A DNA stretch of 28,120 nt, taken from NCBI GenBank assembly GCA_018296165.2, contig JACKQL020000241.1:1-28120 (forward strand). Reading direction: 5' to 3'. A program made the position numbers and the translations under genes. The notes beneath the pieces are model-generated. The model had not been told where the DNA came from, made no database searches, and worked only from the letters and a program-made list of their open reading frames with translations. Each line of letters begins with the position of its first letter. The stretch's first letter is position 1. The stretch is from Termitomyces sp. T153 (taxonomy: Eukaryota > Basidiomycota > Agaricomycetes > Agaricales > Lyophyllaceae). This document shows, in pieces, positions 9,816 to 20,055 of the stretch.

Positions 9816-10813
9816 TGTCAGGTTCCGCTGACGACGGTGGCTCAGTACACTGGCGAGTCCTTACTAGGCGGACGCGATGTCCTGCGTTTATAACCAGGCG
9901 CCCGGGGTTGGAGCGGAGGTGGGGAAGGCTTGCGAGGGGTCCCTAGGGATAGCGGCCCGAGTAGGTCCGGAGTGATTCAGAGGGGTCTAAGACCGGAGGT
10001 ACTGGTCGTTGACCCGGGGTGGGTGCCGGAGCTCGTTAGCGGACGCACGAGGGGATTGCGGGGTAGGCGGAGGCTTCTCGGCTGTTGGGGGGGCGGGGTC
10101 GGTTGGATAGGGGATTACCGGGGCTTGATGGGTTCCGGGGTGAGCGGGTAGTGAGGCCCGGGGTTGTCGTTAGGAATGTTCAGGTCGTGGCGCGTGCGCG
10201 GAGTTCGTACTGATGTAGGGAGCAAGGGAACTTCAGGGGAACAAAGGAAATATGTACAGTCGAGACGAGACGGAGACGAGACGAGACTGAGAAAAGATAG
10301 ATTCGAAACCTAGGAACAGAAATACAGACGAGACGTGAGACGAAACATAGGAAACCGGTAAAATGTAATATCAAGACTAGGGTTCGAGGAGTCATTCTAT
10401 GACTTATATACCAACTACTGGGTGCCTCCAAGGGCGGCGGATGTGATGGCGGGGGTCGACGGGGCTGTGCTGAGTCGACGGGTGTCGGGTACAACCCAAG
10501 TTCGGGCCGCGGCGGTATTCTGATGGGATCAGTTGGGGGCGCGGCCGCTCCGGGGACGTCGTGGCACTCCGGGACGGGTCAGGTGAACTAGGGTAGGGGG
10601 TCGGGGACGTATGACGTGGCCAGGAATAGTGGGGGAAGGTCTCAAGGGGGTGTTGATGGCTACGGATAGGGAGTTGCCATCGGGGTTTGCCGGAGAAGCG
10701 TCGGAGTTGCCCAGTGTGGGCGTCGAAAGTGTGGGCGGGGTTCCGGGGAGTTAGGCGGGAAATCGGGAGGGGTTGGGGGCCGTGTCTAGGGATCTAGGGA
10801 GCGGGTCGTGACG
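9816..10813 (-). repeat. Element 1, 5' LTR (right copy)
   Basis: A 998 bp repeat beginning TGTCAGGTTCCGCTG and ending TGACG, where the left copy ends TGACA. It matches 1-990 along its length. The minus-strand TATA box and predicted RNA start fix its orientation: U3 at high coordinates, U5 at low. Target site duplications cannot be tested because the left flank lies outside the window. The bases just after it (GTGACA) resemble the LTR end itself. Confidence 0.95.
10366..10410 (-). promoter_or_regulatory. Element 1 promoter: TATA box and predicted RNA 5' end
   Basis: TATATAAG on the minus strand (10410-10403) is followed 32 nt later by AGTCTTGATATTA (10378-10366). The spacing is identical in all five LTR copies in the window. 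The 13-mer complements the site at 9803-9815. Transcription start at or near 10378 is inferred from TATA spacing and from the priming logic. Confidence 0.7.
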
Positions 10814-10855
10814 TGACATACACTGGTTGTGCAGCCACAGGGTATCCAAAGTTAA

Positions 10856-10965
10856 ACTGAGGGGGGGCTGGTGGTTTCCCATATCCTTTTGCTGCTCCTT
10901 GAGGGGGGGCCAATAGTTCCCCATGCCCTCTGCCTGCTCTGCCTCATTGAGGGGGCAGCCCATGT
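10856..10965. repeat. Degenerate tandem repeat, about 45 bp unit, three copies
   Basis: TGAGGGGGGGCTGG, TGAGGGGGGGCCAA and TGAGGGGGCAGCCC recur about 45-50 bp apart, each followed by a pyrimidine-rich stretch. On the minus strand it reads as repeated peptides such as MGNYWPPLKEQQKD and MGNHQPPLS. It lies beyond the integrase end of the decayed element. Confidence 0.45.
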
Positions 10966-11159
10966 CCCCTTGCTAGCAACTGCTGCATTGCCACTGTGTA
11001 GCTCAGTGGAGCTACATTTCCTGGCACCACTGGTGGTCCTCCACTCATGGGCCTTGTGTCCCTTTGAGTTGGGGCTACTCTTCTTGTAGGTGCTATGTCT
11101 CCCAGCACCAAGCCTCCTGCCAATGCAGTGAAGCCTCCAAAGCCAGGGAGCAAACTACT

Positions 11160-12293
11160 CCCTGACTCTCCCCCTCTTAAGCTCTGTCCAGAGCTCAACA
11201 AATATTCTCAAGTGGTGTCCCCAAGACTCCAGCAAACCTCAAACTTGAGGTTCTTACCATCCCAACAATGACCTACTAAGTCATTGATGAACCATTCCTG
11301 GTTGTCTGGGGCACCAAAGTTGTAAGGCTCTGGTGTTGCCCTGTTGGGGAATAAGGCATTGTTGCTGGCCTTATATGGGCACAGCAGCAACACATGGAAC
11401 TTAGGATGTATCCTTTGTTCATGGAGTGCCATAGGCAACTTCAATATATAGTTGGAAGTCTCACTATAGGCCTCCAAAATCTTATACAGCCCAACCCACT
11501 TAGGGCAGAGTTTCTTTGCTCTGCCTTTAGGTAGGTTGAGATTTTTTGTTGAAAGGTACACCAATGCACCTTTCTCTAGTTCAGGGTCAGGCCTGCAACA
11601 TGAATTGGCCAGATGCAACTGAGAAACACATGCCTCTATAATTATGTCATGTGCCATTGCCAAGTTCTCTAGAGCTTGGCAGGCAAACTGCTGGATTCCC
11701 TTTGGAATTACAGTATCTGCCCTGATTTCCTGTATCATAGATGGCATGTACCCACTGTTCAACTTAAACAGTCCAAACTGCATTGTCTTAGAAATACTTG
11801 CATTTATCATGAACTCTATTAAGTCTATTTGACTTAACCAGTCTTTTTGGTCTGGTTGTACTACCATATGCAGGATCTGACCATTGGTCTGTGGGTGAAA
11901 CAATGTAGACATCAGGGGCTTTGCTCCTAACAACTTATGTAGTTCATACCACCATTTTGATGTGAACTTTGAGTTTTGATCACTGATAACTGAGCTTAGG
12001 AGGCCATGTAGCCTCACAACCTTGTGCATGTAAATCCAGGGCAGCTGTGAAGCTGTCATAGTAGTGTGCACCAGAATAAGGTGTACTATGCTTGTCATCC
12101 AACATGTAACTATCCACAGGTAGTTATACTCTTTTGATTCAGGAAATGGACCAGTAAAGTCCATCTCTATCAAATCCCAGGGTCTAACTGGCACAGGCAG
12201 GGAATGTAACTTCCCTGAAGGGAGCTGATTGCTCTCTTTTGCCTGCTGGCACAGCTGATAAGTGGTACAGAACATGCATATGTCTGCAACCAC
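11160..12293 (-). pseudogene. Integrase and chromodomain-like tail (decayed element)
   Basis: The longest surviving piece is 361 aa (12293-11208). It contains LCQQAKESNQLPSG, MDFTGPFPES (first catalytic Asp), VRLHGLLSSVISDQNSKF (second Asp) and STLFHPQTNGQ. The catalytic Glu that should follow is missing: the sequence jumps to ILHMVVQPDQKDWL, which suggests a small deletion. The C-terminal part has VYLSTKNLNLPKGRAKKL, IHPKFHVLLLCPY and a chromodomain-like end (LKFEVCWSLGDTT). The integrase is inactive. The lineage is a common agaricomycete gypsy type, distinct from element 1. Confidence 0.85.
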
Positions 12294-12724
12294 TATCAGC
12301 CACCAATACCAACAACAAATGTACTATGTTGTTTTCTGGGCACAAAAATGCCCTATTACATTGTGTGCTTGCTTGACTCTCAATCACAAGGTATACAAAG
12401 TACCTCATGGCCCAAGATGTTGGTAGTCCAGATCAACTTATCCTGGAGGCAGAAGGACTTATAGTCCTTTGGTTGAGTCATGATTTCAGCAAAGAGCTTG
12501 TCTTTGCTGTACAGGGATTGGATATGATGGAGGAATTCCCTGTCTGTCCTATCTTGGGGTTGGGGAGACTGGGCCATCCCTAGGATAGCTTCTCCCAGAG
12601 ACATATTGATTTTGTCCTCCTTAATATCAGACCCATGTTGAGCTTGTGCTGAAGCTCCCTTGCTGTCATTACTGGTGGCTAGTATGTGTGCTTCCTCATC
12701 ACAAATTTTGTGACAATTGCACAC
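12294..12724 (-). pseudogene. RNase H-integrase linker and integrase zinc domain remnant
   Basis: A 114 aa open piece (12724-12380) with EFLHHIQSLYSKDKLFAEI and LIWTTNILGHEVLCIP matches the region that joins RNase H to integrase in this lineage. The integrase zinc-binding motif expected next, between 12380 and 12250, is broken by frame changes. CpG is absent. Confidence 0.65.
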
Positions 12725-13316
12725 TCACCTGCATCTACAGCTAGGTCTGTCATGAAGAGCACATATCTGATTCAGCTGTGCTTGCAGTTTCTGTATGTGC
12801 ATAGGGGGCAGATCATCCCCCTCTTGGTCAATATGAGCATCTGCATGGATGTAGTCATAGACATGGTGCATGTCTCTAGAAGAGTTGCCATGGTAGCAGA
12901 AGTCTGCTACCTTATTGAGCTCTCCTTTTACATACATGATGTTGAAATTAAATTTCAACATATAATCTATTCACTGTTGTTGATGTGGTGACAAGTTCTG
13001 TTGAGTTTTGAAGAACTCAAGTGCTGTATGGTCCATTATTACATGGACCTTGTACCCTAGAAGCTTATCCTCCCACTTGAGGAGGGCTTCTAGGATTGCC
13101 AGAGTTTCAAGTTCATGCACAGCATAATTTTGCTGTGCATTAGTGAACTTTTTGGACATGAATCCTGCTGGCCAACATTTCTACTAGCTTGGACCTTGTC
13201 CATACATTGCTCCAACACCTGTCTTTGAGGCATCACAAATCAGCTAGATAGGATCCTTGTGTTGAGGATCAATTGGGTGTATTACTGGAGTTTCAGCACA
13301 GATCCTCTTGATCATG
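12725..13316 (-). pseudogene. RNase H remnant (decayed element)
   Basis: Two pieces, 13159-12971 and 12961-12725, contain MSKKFTNAQQNYAVHELETL, WEDKLLGYKVHVIMDHTALE and MYVKGELNKVADF, the usual gypsy RNase H blocks in order. A frame break or stop separates them. Positions 13160-13316 would hold the RT-RNase H connection but carry no readable frame. Confidence 0.75.
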
Positions 13317-13950
13317 TCAGAACACTTTCATTGGTGACCCATTCTGTGTCATGGCCATTAGTGGCCCAGTGTATGCTGATACATTGGGCAGAAAATTCCC
13401 AATGTAGTTCACCAGTCCAACAAACCATTGGATGTTGTTGTAGATTTTAGAAGTGTGCCACTCCTGGATCCTATTCAACTTCTCTATATTAGGATGTATA
13501 CCCTGCAAGTCAATTACATGGCCAAGGCATTCTATGCACTTGGCAGACAACTTGCACTTTCTCCATTTGAGGTAGAGCTTGTTTTTACATAGTCTTTCAA
13601 AGACTACTTTGAGGTGCTGCTTGTGTTTCTCAATGGAGTCCAAGAAGATGAATATGTCATCTAAATAGACATGCATCCACTTGCCAATAATGTCCCTCAA
13701 GATGGACATCATTAGACATTGGAATGTGGCTGGCACATTACAGTTGCCAATCTGCATGATGTTACTGCAATATGTTCTAGTAATGGTCATAAATGCAGTC
13801 TTAGGTATGTCCAATGTATGTATCCTCACTTGCTCATACACATTGGTAAGATCAATTTTTGATCTCACTGGTGCACAAGCCACATCCTCCCTAATGACCT
13901 CTTGGTCTGGTAAGGGTGTTACATCCTTAACAGTATTGTCATTGCACTGA
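13317..13950 (-). pseudogene. Reverse transcriptase remnant (decayed element)
   Basis: A 188 aa piece starting near 13883 holds the RT palm: SKIDLTNVYEQVRI (motif A with its Asp), MQIGNCNVPATFQCLM and MHVYLDDIFIF (YLDD box), then KLYLKWRKCKLSAK, CLGHVIDLQGIHP and GLVNYIGNFLPNVSAYTGPL. Catalytic residues survive here, but stops and frame breaks lie on both sides. Basic residues are unusually scarce at family Arg positions, as expected from loss of CGN codons. Confidence 0.85.
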
Positions 13951-14843
13951 TGAGCATCTAATGCTGTCTACAGGGATCCATCCTTTTTAGGGATGCATAG
14001 TAATAGTGCAGCCTGGTTGGCCACACATGGCTCCCACCACTTAGCCTACATATAGCAGTCAATTTTATCCCACAATTGCTGCTAAAGTGACTTAGAACAC
14101 CTCAGCATGAAGTATGAGTACTGTTTGGACTCATCAATGAGATTTATCTCATGATTTACTTCTTGCCAAGAAGGAAGTTCCTCCTTTGTTTCATTGACCA
14201 TGTCTTGGAGCTTGTCATACCACTGCTGTCAAAGGTGCAGAATATTGCCTTCTGATAGCTTGGAAGGTTGTGCCTTTCCCCCAACTGTTCTTGGCAAAGA
14301 GCAATGCTCTTCCTTGTTTGACTTCACTGGTGGTACAGGCTTTGCATACTTATCATGCAAGGCCATCAGACAAATTTCTGATTTGTCTGGTATGTTCAGC
14401 TGAGCAGGACCATGAGCTGTCTTGCTTCTTGCTTCTTTCCACAAGTATTCAAATTTGCTAGGCTCAGATATTTCATCCTTCATAGCCATTCTATATATTT
14501 TGTCCTCAGGGATCAATTTTCTTACCCCTTCCTGTTGTGTCAGGTCAGCTATGATCTAATTCCACTCTTGTAGCATGTGTGGATTATATACCCATTCCAG
14601 GGTAAACTTTGGGATTGGTCTGTTCCAGATCTTCCTTTCCCTTGCCTTCAAAGGGTCAACTTGAGCCTTCTGGTGTACTCTCCCCCTCTCTTGAAGAGTA
14701 CTCCTTTGATACTCTTCTTCAGATACCAACAGGAATGGTTGATCATTGGGTAGACTCTCAGTTACCTGAACTTCATCCTCATCCATTACTTCCTCTATGG
14801 TGGGCCACTTGAGTCTACTAGGGAGTCAAGGCTGCTTGTCACA
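13951..14843 (-). pseudogene. Protease-RT connecting region (decayed element)
   Basis: Two open pieces (14516-14229 and 14786-14556) contain acidic and basic stretches such as SLPNDQPFLLVSEEEYQRS and WNRPIPKFTLEWVYNPHM. I recognise no catalytic motif. By position this is the N-terminal part of RT and the spacer that links it to the protease. Stops separate the pieces. Confidence 0.5.
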
Positions 14844-15440
14844 CTACTTCTCCACTGTGCAAAAGCATTGTGCACAGCCATTGGCATCCTCCAGCTCCAA
14901 CTTATGAGCTGGAGTTGCCCTTCCATCAATGACCACCTGGTCATTTGAAAAATCAAGGAGAACCTTATGGGTACTCATGAATGGTGTCCCTATGATCATA
15001 GCATAGCAATCAAAATTTGCAATGTCCACATAGGCATTGCAAATCTTGTCAGGGACCTTTATGGTAACCCTAGCACCATAGTTCACTATGAAACAACTTC
15101 CAATTGTTCCCAGCTGCAGGATAATGGGAGTGGCCAATAGTGCCACCCATATTTCAGCCATATGTGCAAACAAGGGAGTGATTCCAGAGGTGGTACTCCC
15201 TGAATCCCATAGCATCCACACTCTGTGGCCATTCACCCAAGTGATGAGACATTCTTTGTCTTGTGATAGCAGCACTAGGTGTTCCATAGCATCTTCGGAT
15301 GCCATGAGCTGCACTCTTCTCATGTGAACCTCATTGCTAGGTTCTTCCTCCCTTTGCTCACCAATAGGAACCTCTGTGAGGGCAAATAGTCCCTCACTAT
15401 TACTACCACAAGTATAGTACTTGTTGTGATATGTTTCCAA
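14844..15440 (-). pseudogene. Retropepsin-like protease remnant (decayed element)
   Basis: A 198 aa open piece with LITWVNGHRVWMLWDSGSTT (Asp-Ser-Gly) and, about 80 residues on, YAMIIGTPFMSTHKVLLDF, which resembles the hydrophobic-hydrophobic-Gly motif that closes the retropepsin fold. It has one protease domain, unlike the two repeats in element 1. It lies between the zinc knuckle and RT pieces, as expected. The only CpG I saw in this element's interior lies here, at 15296. Confidence 0.7.
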
Positions 15441-15572
15441 TTCAATGTACTCCTCACTATGCTCCTGAGTCCCATCAGACTCAAATGCATTGTCAGCATT
15501 GGCCTTAGCAGGCTCTTCCTCCTGCTCATCATTGGCTTCCCCTACATCTGACAGAGCAGCTGTATAAGCTCC

Positions 15573-15842
15573 TCACACAAATACCTGAGAAGCTGGTTTA
15601 GCTAGCTCCCTGCATTTATGTGCAAAGTGCCCAGCCTTCCTGCACTTATAGTAGTTTGCAGACTGCCCAGCCTCTTTGCTGGGTTGGCCAGATGCTATGG
15701 CCACAACATTTTTTCCTGTAGCAAGATGTTTTCTTGCTGCCTGCACTGCAGCCACAGGTTGGGAGGGCCCCAAGCCCACACTGGCTCTTGGTATCAAGAG
15801 TCTCAAGGCCATGAATATAGCTGGCCTCTTTGCTGACCACAA
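15573..15842 (-). pseudogene. gag C-terminus with damaged zinc knuckle (decayed element)
   Basis: An 89 aa piece ending ANYYKCRKAGHFAHKCREL. This is a CCHC knuckle whose first Cys is now Tyr (Y-YK-C-RKAG-H-FAHK-C). It would have bound element RNA in the particle. The stretch 15441-15572 between it and the protease reads as an acidic linker with frame breaks. Confidence 0.75.
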
Positions 15843-15932
15843 TAGCCATTACTAACCATGCTGTCTGGTCACCTTTGTCTGCTTGGCTAATGCAGACCCT
15901 ATTACTGGGAACTGTGCTGCTGCTAATAACTG

Positions 15933-16745
15933 CTACCATCCTGACCAACTTTTCTTGCTGTGCTCTAAATAGTGTACAGCAGTTTTAATGCTGCTCTTGT
16001 AGGCTTTGGCCTCTGAGACAAACTCCTTGACTGTATTTACTTCAGGAGCCAGTCTGCTGTTGTGTATTAATGCTACAAGCATGTCAGAGGGTATTTCCTC
16101 CAAGAACCACTTACAAATAGTAAATTTGTCAGGAAACATGGCCATGTTTTGAGCATGGTTGAGCAAGGCATTATAGAAGCCTTGCACCCCTTCTTTGACT
16201 GCATACACTATATTGCAGAATGTGTTGCATGCATCCTGCATTGTTGAAGGCTGTACAAACTGGTCATACAGTCCAAGGATTATGTCCTTAAACCTCCAGT
16301 AAGACTGGGCCTTATTGACATGTATGATATGTCATAGGTACCATTTCAGTGCACTCACAGCTAGGAAGTCCATTAAAATTAGGACTTTCTTGTGATCATG
16401 CCCATCCCCACCATACTGAGCTACAGTGTAAAATATACAAATGCTCATCAGCTGGTCTTCAAGTTTTCTGAACTTGGCAGACCCTGCATATGGAGTGATT
16501 GTTTTTGATGGATCACTCTGTCTGGGCTTGAGTCCTTCTGGTATAGCCAGTTGTACTGCAAGCAGCTGTTCCATCACCACCCTCAGACAATTGTGCATTG
16601 TCTGGCAGTGATATTCATGGTCTTCCCCCACTCCTGGAGTAATGAACCATCCACAATATTGTGGCAGCATTGAGAACTGCCACAGCTGTCTCTCTGGGAG
16701 GACTGTAGTCCTCCTCCTTACAGTTCTGCATCCCATGTGTGGCAT
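15933..16745 (-). pseudogene. gag capsid-like region (decayed element)
   Basis: Two pieces in gag order. 16745-16332 contains TPYAGSAKFRKLEDQLMSIC, AQYGGDGHDHKKV and ALKWYL. 16241-15933 contains FYNALLNHAQNMAMFPD, CKWFLEEIPSDMLVAL and VNTVKEFVSEAKAY. The pattern (target site, a short Trp-Tyr block, a long helical block) is that of fungal gypsy Gag. A frame break near 16242-16331 separates them. Confidence 0.7.
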
Positions 16746-18028
16746 AGATAGAAGGAAGACACAAGATCACTTTTTGGTGATCCCTTTTCTGGGTCTCCTC
16801 TGCTCATAAGCATTTCTCCAGACCAGTTTGCATAGGCATTTGCTCCATGCCCTGTGTGTCCCTAGGAATCTGTGGGGCTCTGACCAGTCCCAGCATGTCC
16901 ATCTCTGAGAGGAGAGCAAGAATCACACTCCTCTCTTTTAATTGGCCTAGTTTGTTCCAGTGAAATGTACTATTCAGGCCAAGCATTATAGGCAGTATTC
17001 CCTTGGAACACCACCCCTTGATCATTCATGTAGGACTGTCCAAAGTCCTCCATGTCCCTGTTGCAAAATTGCTGTAGAGCAATTTGATCTTCCCAAGTCA
17101 GCACTCTCTGTATAGACCTATCCAGTCCACACTACACTACTGGTTGCTCTACCATAATCACTGACCCTGCATCAGTAGATGCTAAGTCTAGTGCTACAAT
17201 TGTGTTCAATGTGGCCTGTTATTGATAGTCTACAGCAGCCTGTCTAGTTGCATAATTACATGGCATCTCACTAGGCTGTTATAGTGCTTGCAACAGAGTC
17301 AATGCTTTGTTGACTGGGGACAGTGGGGGCACATAGGCTCCCCCAATATATGGAGATGGCATTGCAAACAATGTCTACAATCTCCATAGCTTCTTGCACT
17401 GGAGGTAATCCATTACCTCCTGTGCTAAAAACAGCATATAAATATCCATATATTTCTGGGGATTAGTTGGGATGATATTGTCTCCCAACAATCTCTGAAT
17501 TGCAATGTGCTTAGCTACTCTAGCAGCTAAACATTGCTGAGTTGAGGTCTTAGGGACCTCAACATAATTCTGCCAGAATGCCATCACCCTTCTACAAAGG
17601 ATGTCATCTAAATAAGCCTCACCATCTGTATCAGAGGGGTCTCTGACATCCTCTAGTATCATCTCAATAAATGCAGCTGGGGCTACCAATTGCATACCCA
17701 GTACTAGCCCAGCTCACAATCTTATAGACCCACAAGCCCTGTAAGAGAAGTCTTCTCCATTTCTCAGCAGTGTTCCCACCATCAAGGAGTCAATCTGACC
17801 TCCCACAGCAACTGGGAAGGATTAGAGTCCTTCCAGCCTCAGTGCTGTGGATGCATACAAAGGAGTTTTCCTCTTGTCTGTCAACACCACTGTGCTTTCT
17901 GACTCTGCTGTCAGATACAGTCAAGTAGAGGGCCCTTGAGAGCCCTCTGCTAGAACACCCTCCTAACCACCTGCAGGTGGTCATACCAGAGTGACTGCTG
18001 GCAGTCCTCCTGGCACCATAGCACTCTC
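16746..18028 (-). pseudogene. Probable gag N-terminal region and leader of decayed element
   Basis: There are only short open pieces: 17695-17375 (ILEDVRDPSDTDGEAYLDDI, CLAARVAKHIAIQRLLGDN) and 17025-16804. I recognise no domain. By position this is the N-terminus of Gag. The last 330 bp before 18028 carry no convincing frame. A CCACCTGCAGGTGG palindrome lies at about 17967-17980. The bases just before 18029 do not match the self-primer complement found in elements 1 and 2. Confidence 0.45.
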
Positions 18029-18740
18029 TGTCAGGTTCTGCTGATGACAGGGGCTCAGTTACACTGGCAAATCCTTACCAGGCAGATGCAATGTCCTGTG
18101 CTTATAACCTAGCACTCTGGAGGTAGCATGGAGGGGAGAGACTTGCAAGGGGAAGCTAAGGGAAGCAGTCTGAGCAAGTCTGGGGTAGTCTGGGAAAGTC
18201 TAAGACCAAGTATGTTAATGTTGGGCTTGGGCAGGCATCAGAAACAAGTTCATAAGCATGCCAATAGATTGCAGGGTAGATGGGGGCTTTGCTAGGGTTA
18301 GGAGCAGAGCTGGAGTTTGATGGTGGGATCAAGTAAGACTTGATGGGTTTGGAGCTGAGTGAAGAGTGAGGCCCAGAGTTGTTGTAAGAATGTTCAGGGA
18401 TTGTAGCATGTGTGCAGAGTTTGTACTAACATCAGAGATGGAAAGAACTTAGAAAAATAAAGGAAAAGGAGACAATTGAGATGAGACAGAGACAAGATGA
18501 GATGAGACAGATTCAAGACTAAAAATAGAAATGAGGACAGAATGAAAACACAAGACACAAGAAACCAGTAAATGCAAGTAATATCAAGACTAGAATACAA
18601 GGAGCTACTCTACAACTTATATACTGACTACTGGACAGCTCCAGAGAACAGCAGGCATGGCAGTGGGGCTTGATGGAGCTGCGTGGAGTTGACAGGTGTT
18701 GGGTACAATCAAGGGGCAGGCCACAGTGATATTCTGATGG
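18029..18740 (-). repeat. Truncated, CpG-depleted LTR related to element 1
   Basis: It starts TGTCAGGTTCTGCTGATGAC and follows the element 1 LTR (9816 to about 10525) throughout, with nearly every CpG replaced by TpG or CpA. Only one CpG remains (18682). It stops abruptly after ATTCTGATGG at 18740, missing about 290 bp of U3, where a plus-strand gypsy fragment begins. It may be a solo LTR cut by a rearrangement rather than the LTR of the neighbouring decayed element, because no primer site adjoins it. Confidence 0.85.
18579..18623 (-). promoter_or_regulatory. Relic promoter and self-primer segment in the decayed LTR
   Basis: TATATAAG (18623-18616, minus) and AGTCTTGATATTA (18591-18579) keep exactly the 32 nt spacing of element 1. 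The 13-mer has no CpG, which may be why it survived unchanged. This shows the self-priming family is older than the intact copies. Confidence 0.6.
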
Positions 18741-19040
18741 TACTTAGGATTTTCATCAAGAACTTTGCACACTGAGCCAACAACTTAACTAAACTTACTC
18801 ATGTTGGTGTTCCTTTTGAGTTCGGCCCCAACCAGATAAATGCCCAACATGACCTCATGAAAGCCTTATAAAACACTAAGCCCCTAGTTCCTATCAACTA
18901 TGAATCACCTAACCCTGTCATCTTAGTGACACTTTATATATAGTGGTTGGTTATTATCTTTGCCAGTGCACTAGCAAGAATCACAAAGAACGTTGTTACA
19001 ACCACTTTGGATTGATTATGCTGATGTGCTCCTATGCTGC
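18741..19040 (+). pseudogene. RT C-terminal fragment of a third gypsy lineage
   Basis: The plus-strand frame reads LRIFIKNFAH, then after a stop NNLTKLTHVGVPFEFGPNQI, AQHDLMKAL, PLVPINYESPNPVILV and, one frame over, CYNHFGLIML. This is the RT thumb and start of RNase H of a gypsy element opposite in orientation to the others here. It begins exactly where the decayed LTR breaks off and ends near 19030-19040. Confidence 0.7.
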
Positions 19041-20055
19041 CTAGTGCCATGCAGGAAACCTAAAAAGAGGACCTAACACTAGTCACTAGATAGGGTAGCT
19101 GGCAGTAGGAAGTTAATAGTTGAGGGCAAATCAGTAACCGTCCCAGAGAACTAGAGCAAAAGTTGAGATGTGGGGTGAAGTAGAAAGAAGTCACTATTGC
19201 TAGCTGAGGTCACTAGTGACAATAAAGAAAAATGGGTAAAGACAGATAACGTTGCTAAGACAAAGCACACTTGTAATGGTGGTGAGGAGAGTAGGGAGAG
19301 AGAAGACAGTAAGAGAAGGACTGAAACCAGGGGACAAATGTGAACTAGTCACTAGCCATAGTCGCTAGTGTTGCTAAGTTGAATTTATGCAAATAGGCAC
19401 TTGCAGTTGGTACCAAACTAAGTCAAAGTCAAAGTTGAGGAGGCTCATTGCTAAGCCAGAGTCAAAGACGCAATAAGGGAAAGAAAGGCAAAGTGAAATT
19501 TCAAGCTGGTAGGTTTAGAGAGAGCAGCTAGTCAATTCTGAAGGGGGTTCTCTGTTCTTCTCCTGTTGTAGTGTCTATGTACAGTCAGTATTTATACGTT
19601 TCAAAGTATAGTTATGTGAAAGTAAACAAATAAGTACTAGCAACGGCATCTGTCACTGTGCTTATAGTGCATACAAGGCATCAGTCTGTAACTAAGTGAA
19701 AAATCATAGGCGAAGTCTTGGCGATGCCTAATTGCTAATAAAAACCAAAAAGAAATGAGTCCAATGTCAACACCTGAAGCGTAGATGCTGTTCAAGTATG
19801 TGGGTAAGCTCGGCAAACAAAATGATAGTAAAAAGGTATGTGTCTGATAATTTGTCCATATATGGTAGGAGAATGCTGTTTTGTCACCAGGATTGCTAGG
19901 GTCACTAGAAATCATCGCTAGGGGGGGGGGTCTAGGCCTTGATGATCTAGGCCCAAGTTCTAGACTCCACATGATATTTCTTATGCTCAATAAGTCTCAT
20001 GGTCGCTAGAGTCTCATGCTTTGGTCCAACCCTCAGGCTCGGTCCCATGTGCTGA
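19041..20055. other. About 1 kb of unassigned sequence rich in TCACTAG/TCGCTAG motifs
   Basis: No gene is recognised. CTAGT, TCACTAG and TCGCTAG words cluster near 19080, 19190-19220, 19345-19372, 19907-19918 and 20002, in both orientations and often as palindromes (CACTAGTG). A run of ten G lies at 19921-19930 and an AT-rich TATTTATA near 19590. It separates two pieces of gypsy sequence and could be a solo LTR or a non-autonomous transposon with subterminal repeats. I could not find clean termini. Confidence 0.35.

Larger units (their letters stand above)
10814..18028 (-). mobile_element. Heavily decayed gypsy element of a second lineage, nearly CpG-free
   Basis: Fragments of gag, protease, RT, RNase H and integrase follow one another in gypsy order on the minus strand, with many stops and shifts. 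The lineage differs from element 1 (MHVYLDDIF and GNCNVPATFQ in RT; AKESNQLPSGKLHSLPVP in integrase). Reading through 10820-18028 I see only one CpG (15296), against very frequent CpG on both sides. Neither end shows a clear LTR, primer site or polypurine tract of its own, so its borders are uncertain and it was probably truncated by later insertions. Confidence 0.8.

Noticed and set aside
11644..11832. Short plus-strand frames opposite the decayed integrase, RT and gag (also 13681-13950, 15088-15327)
   Set aside because: They are complements of recognisable minus-strand retroelement remnants and lack motifs of their own.
19921..19930. Run of ten G as a polypurine tract of a plus-strand element
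   Set aside because: The following bases (TCTAGGCC) do not start an LTR-like TG terminus, and no matching repeat was seen nearby.
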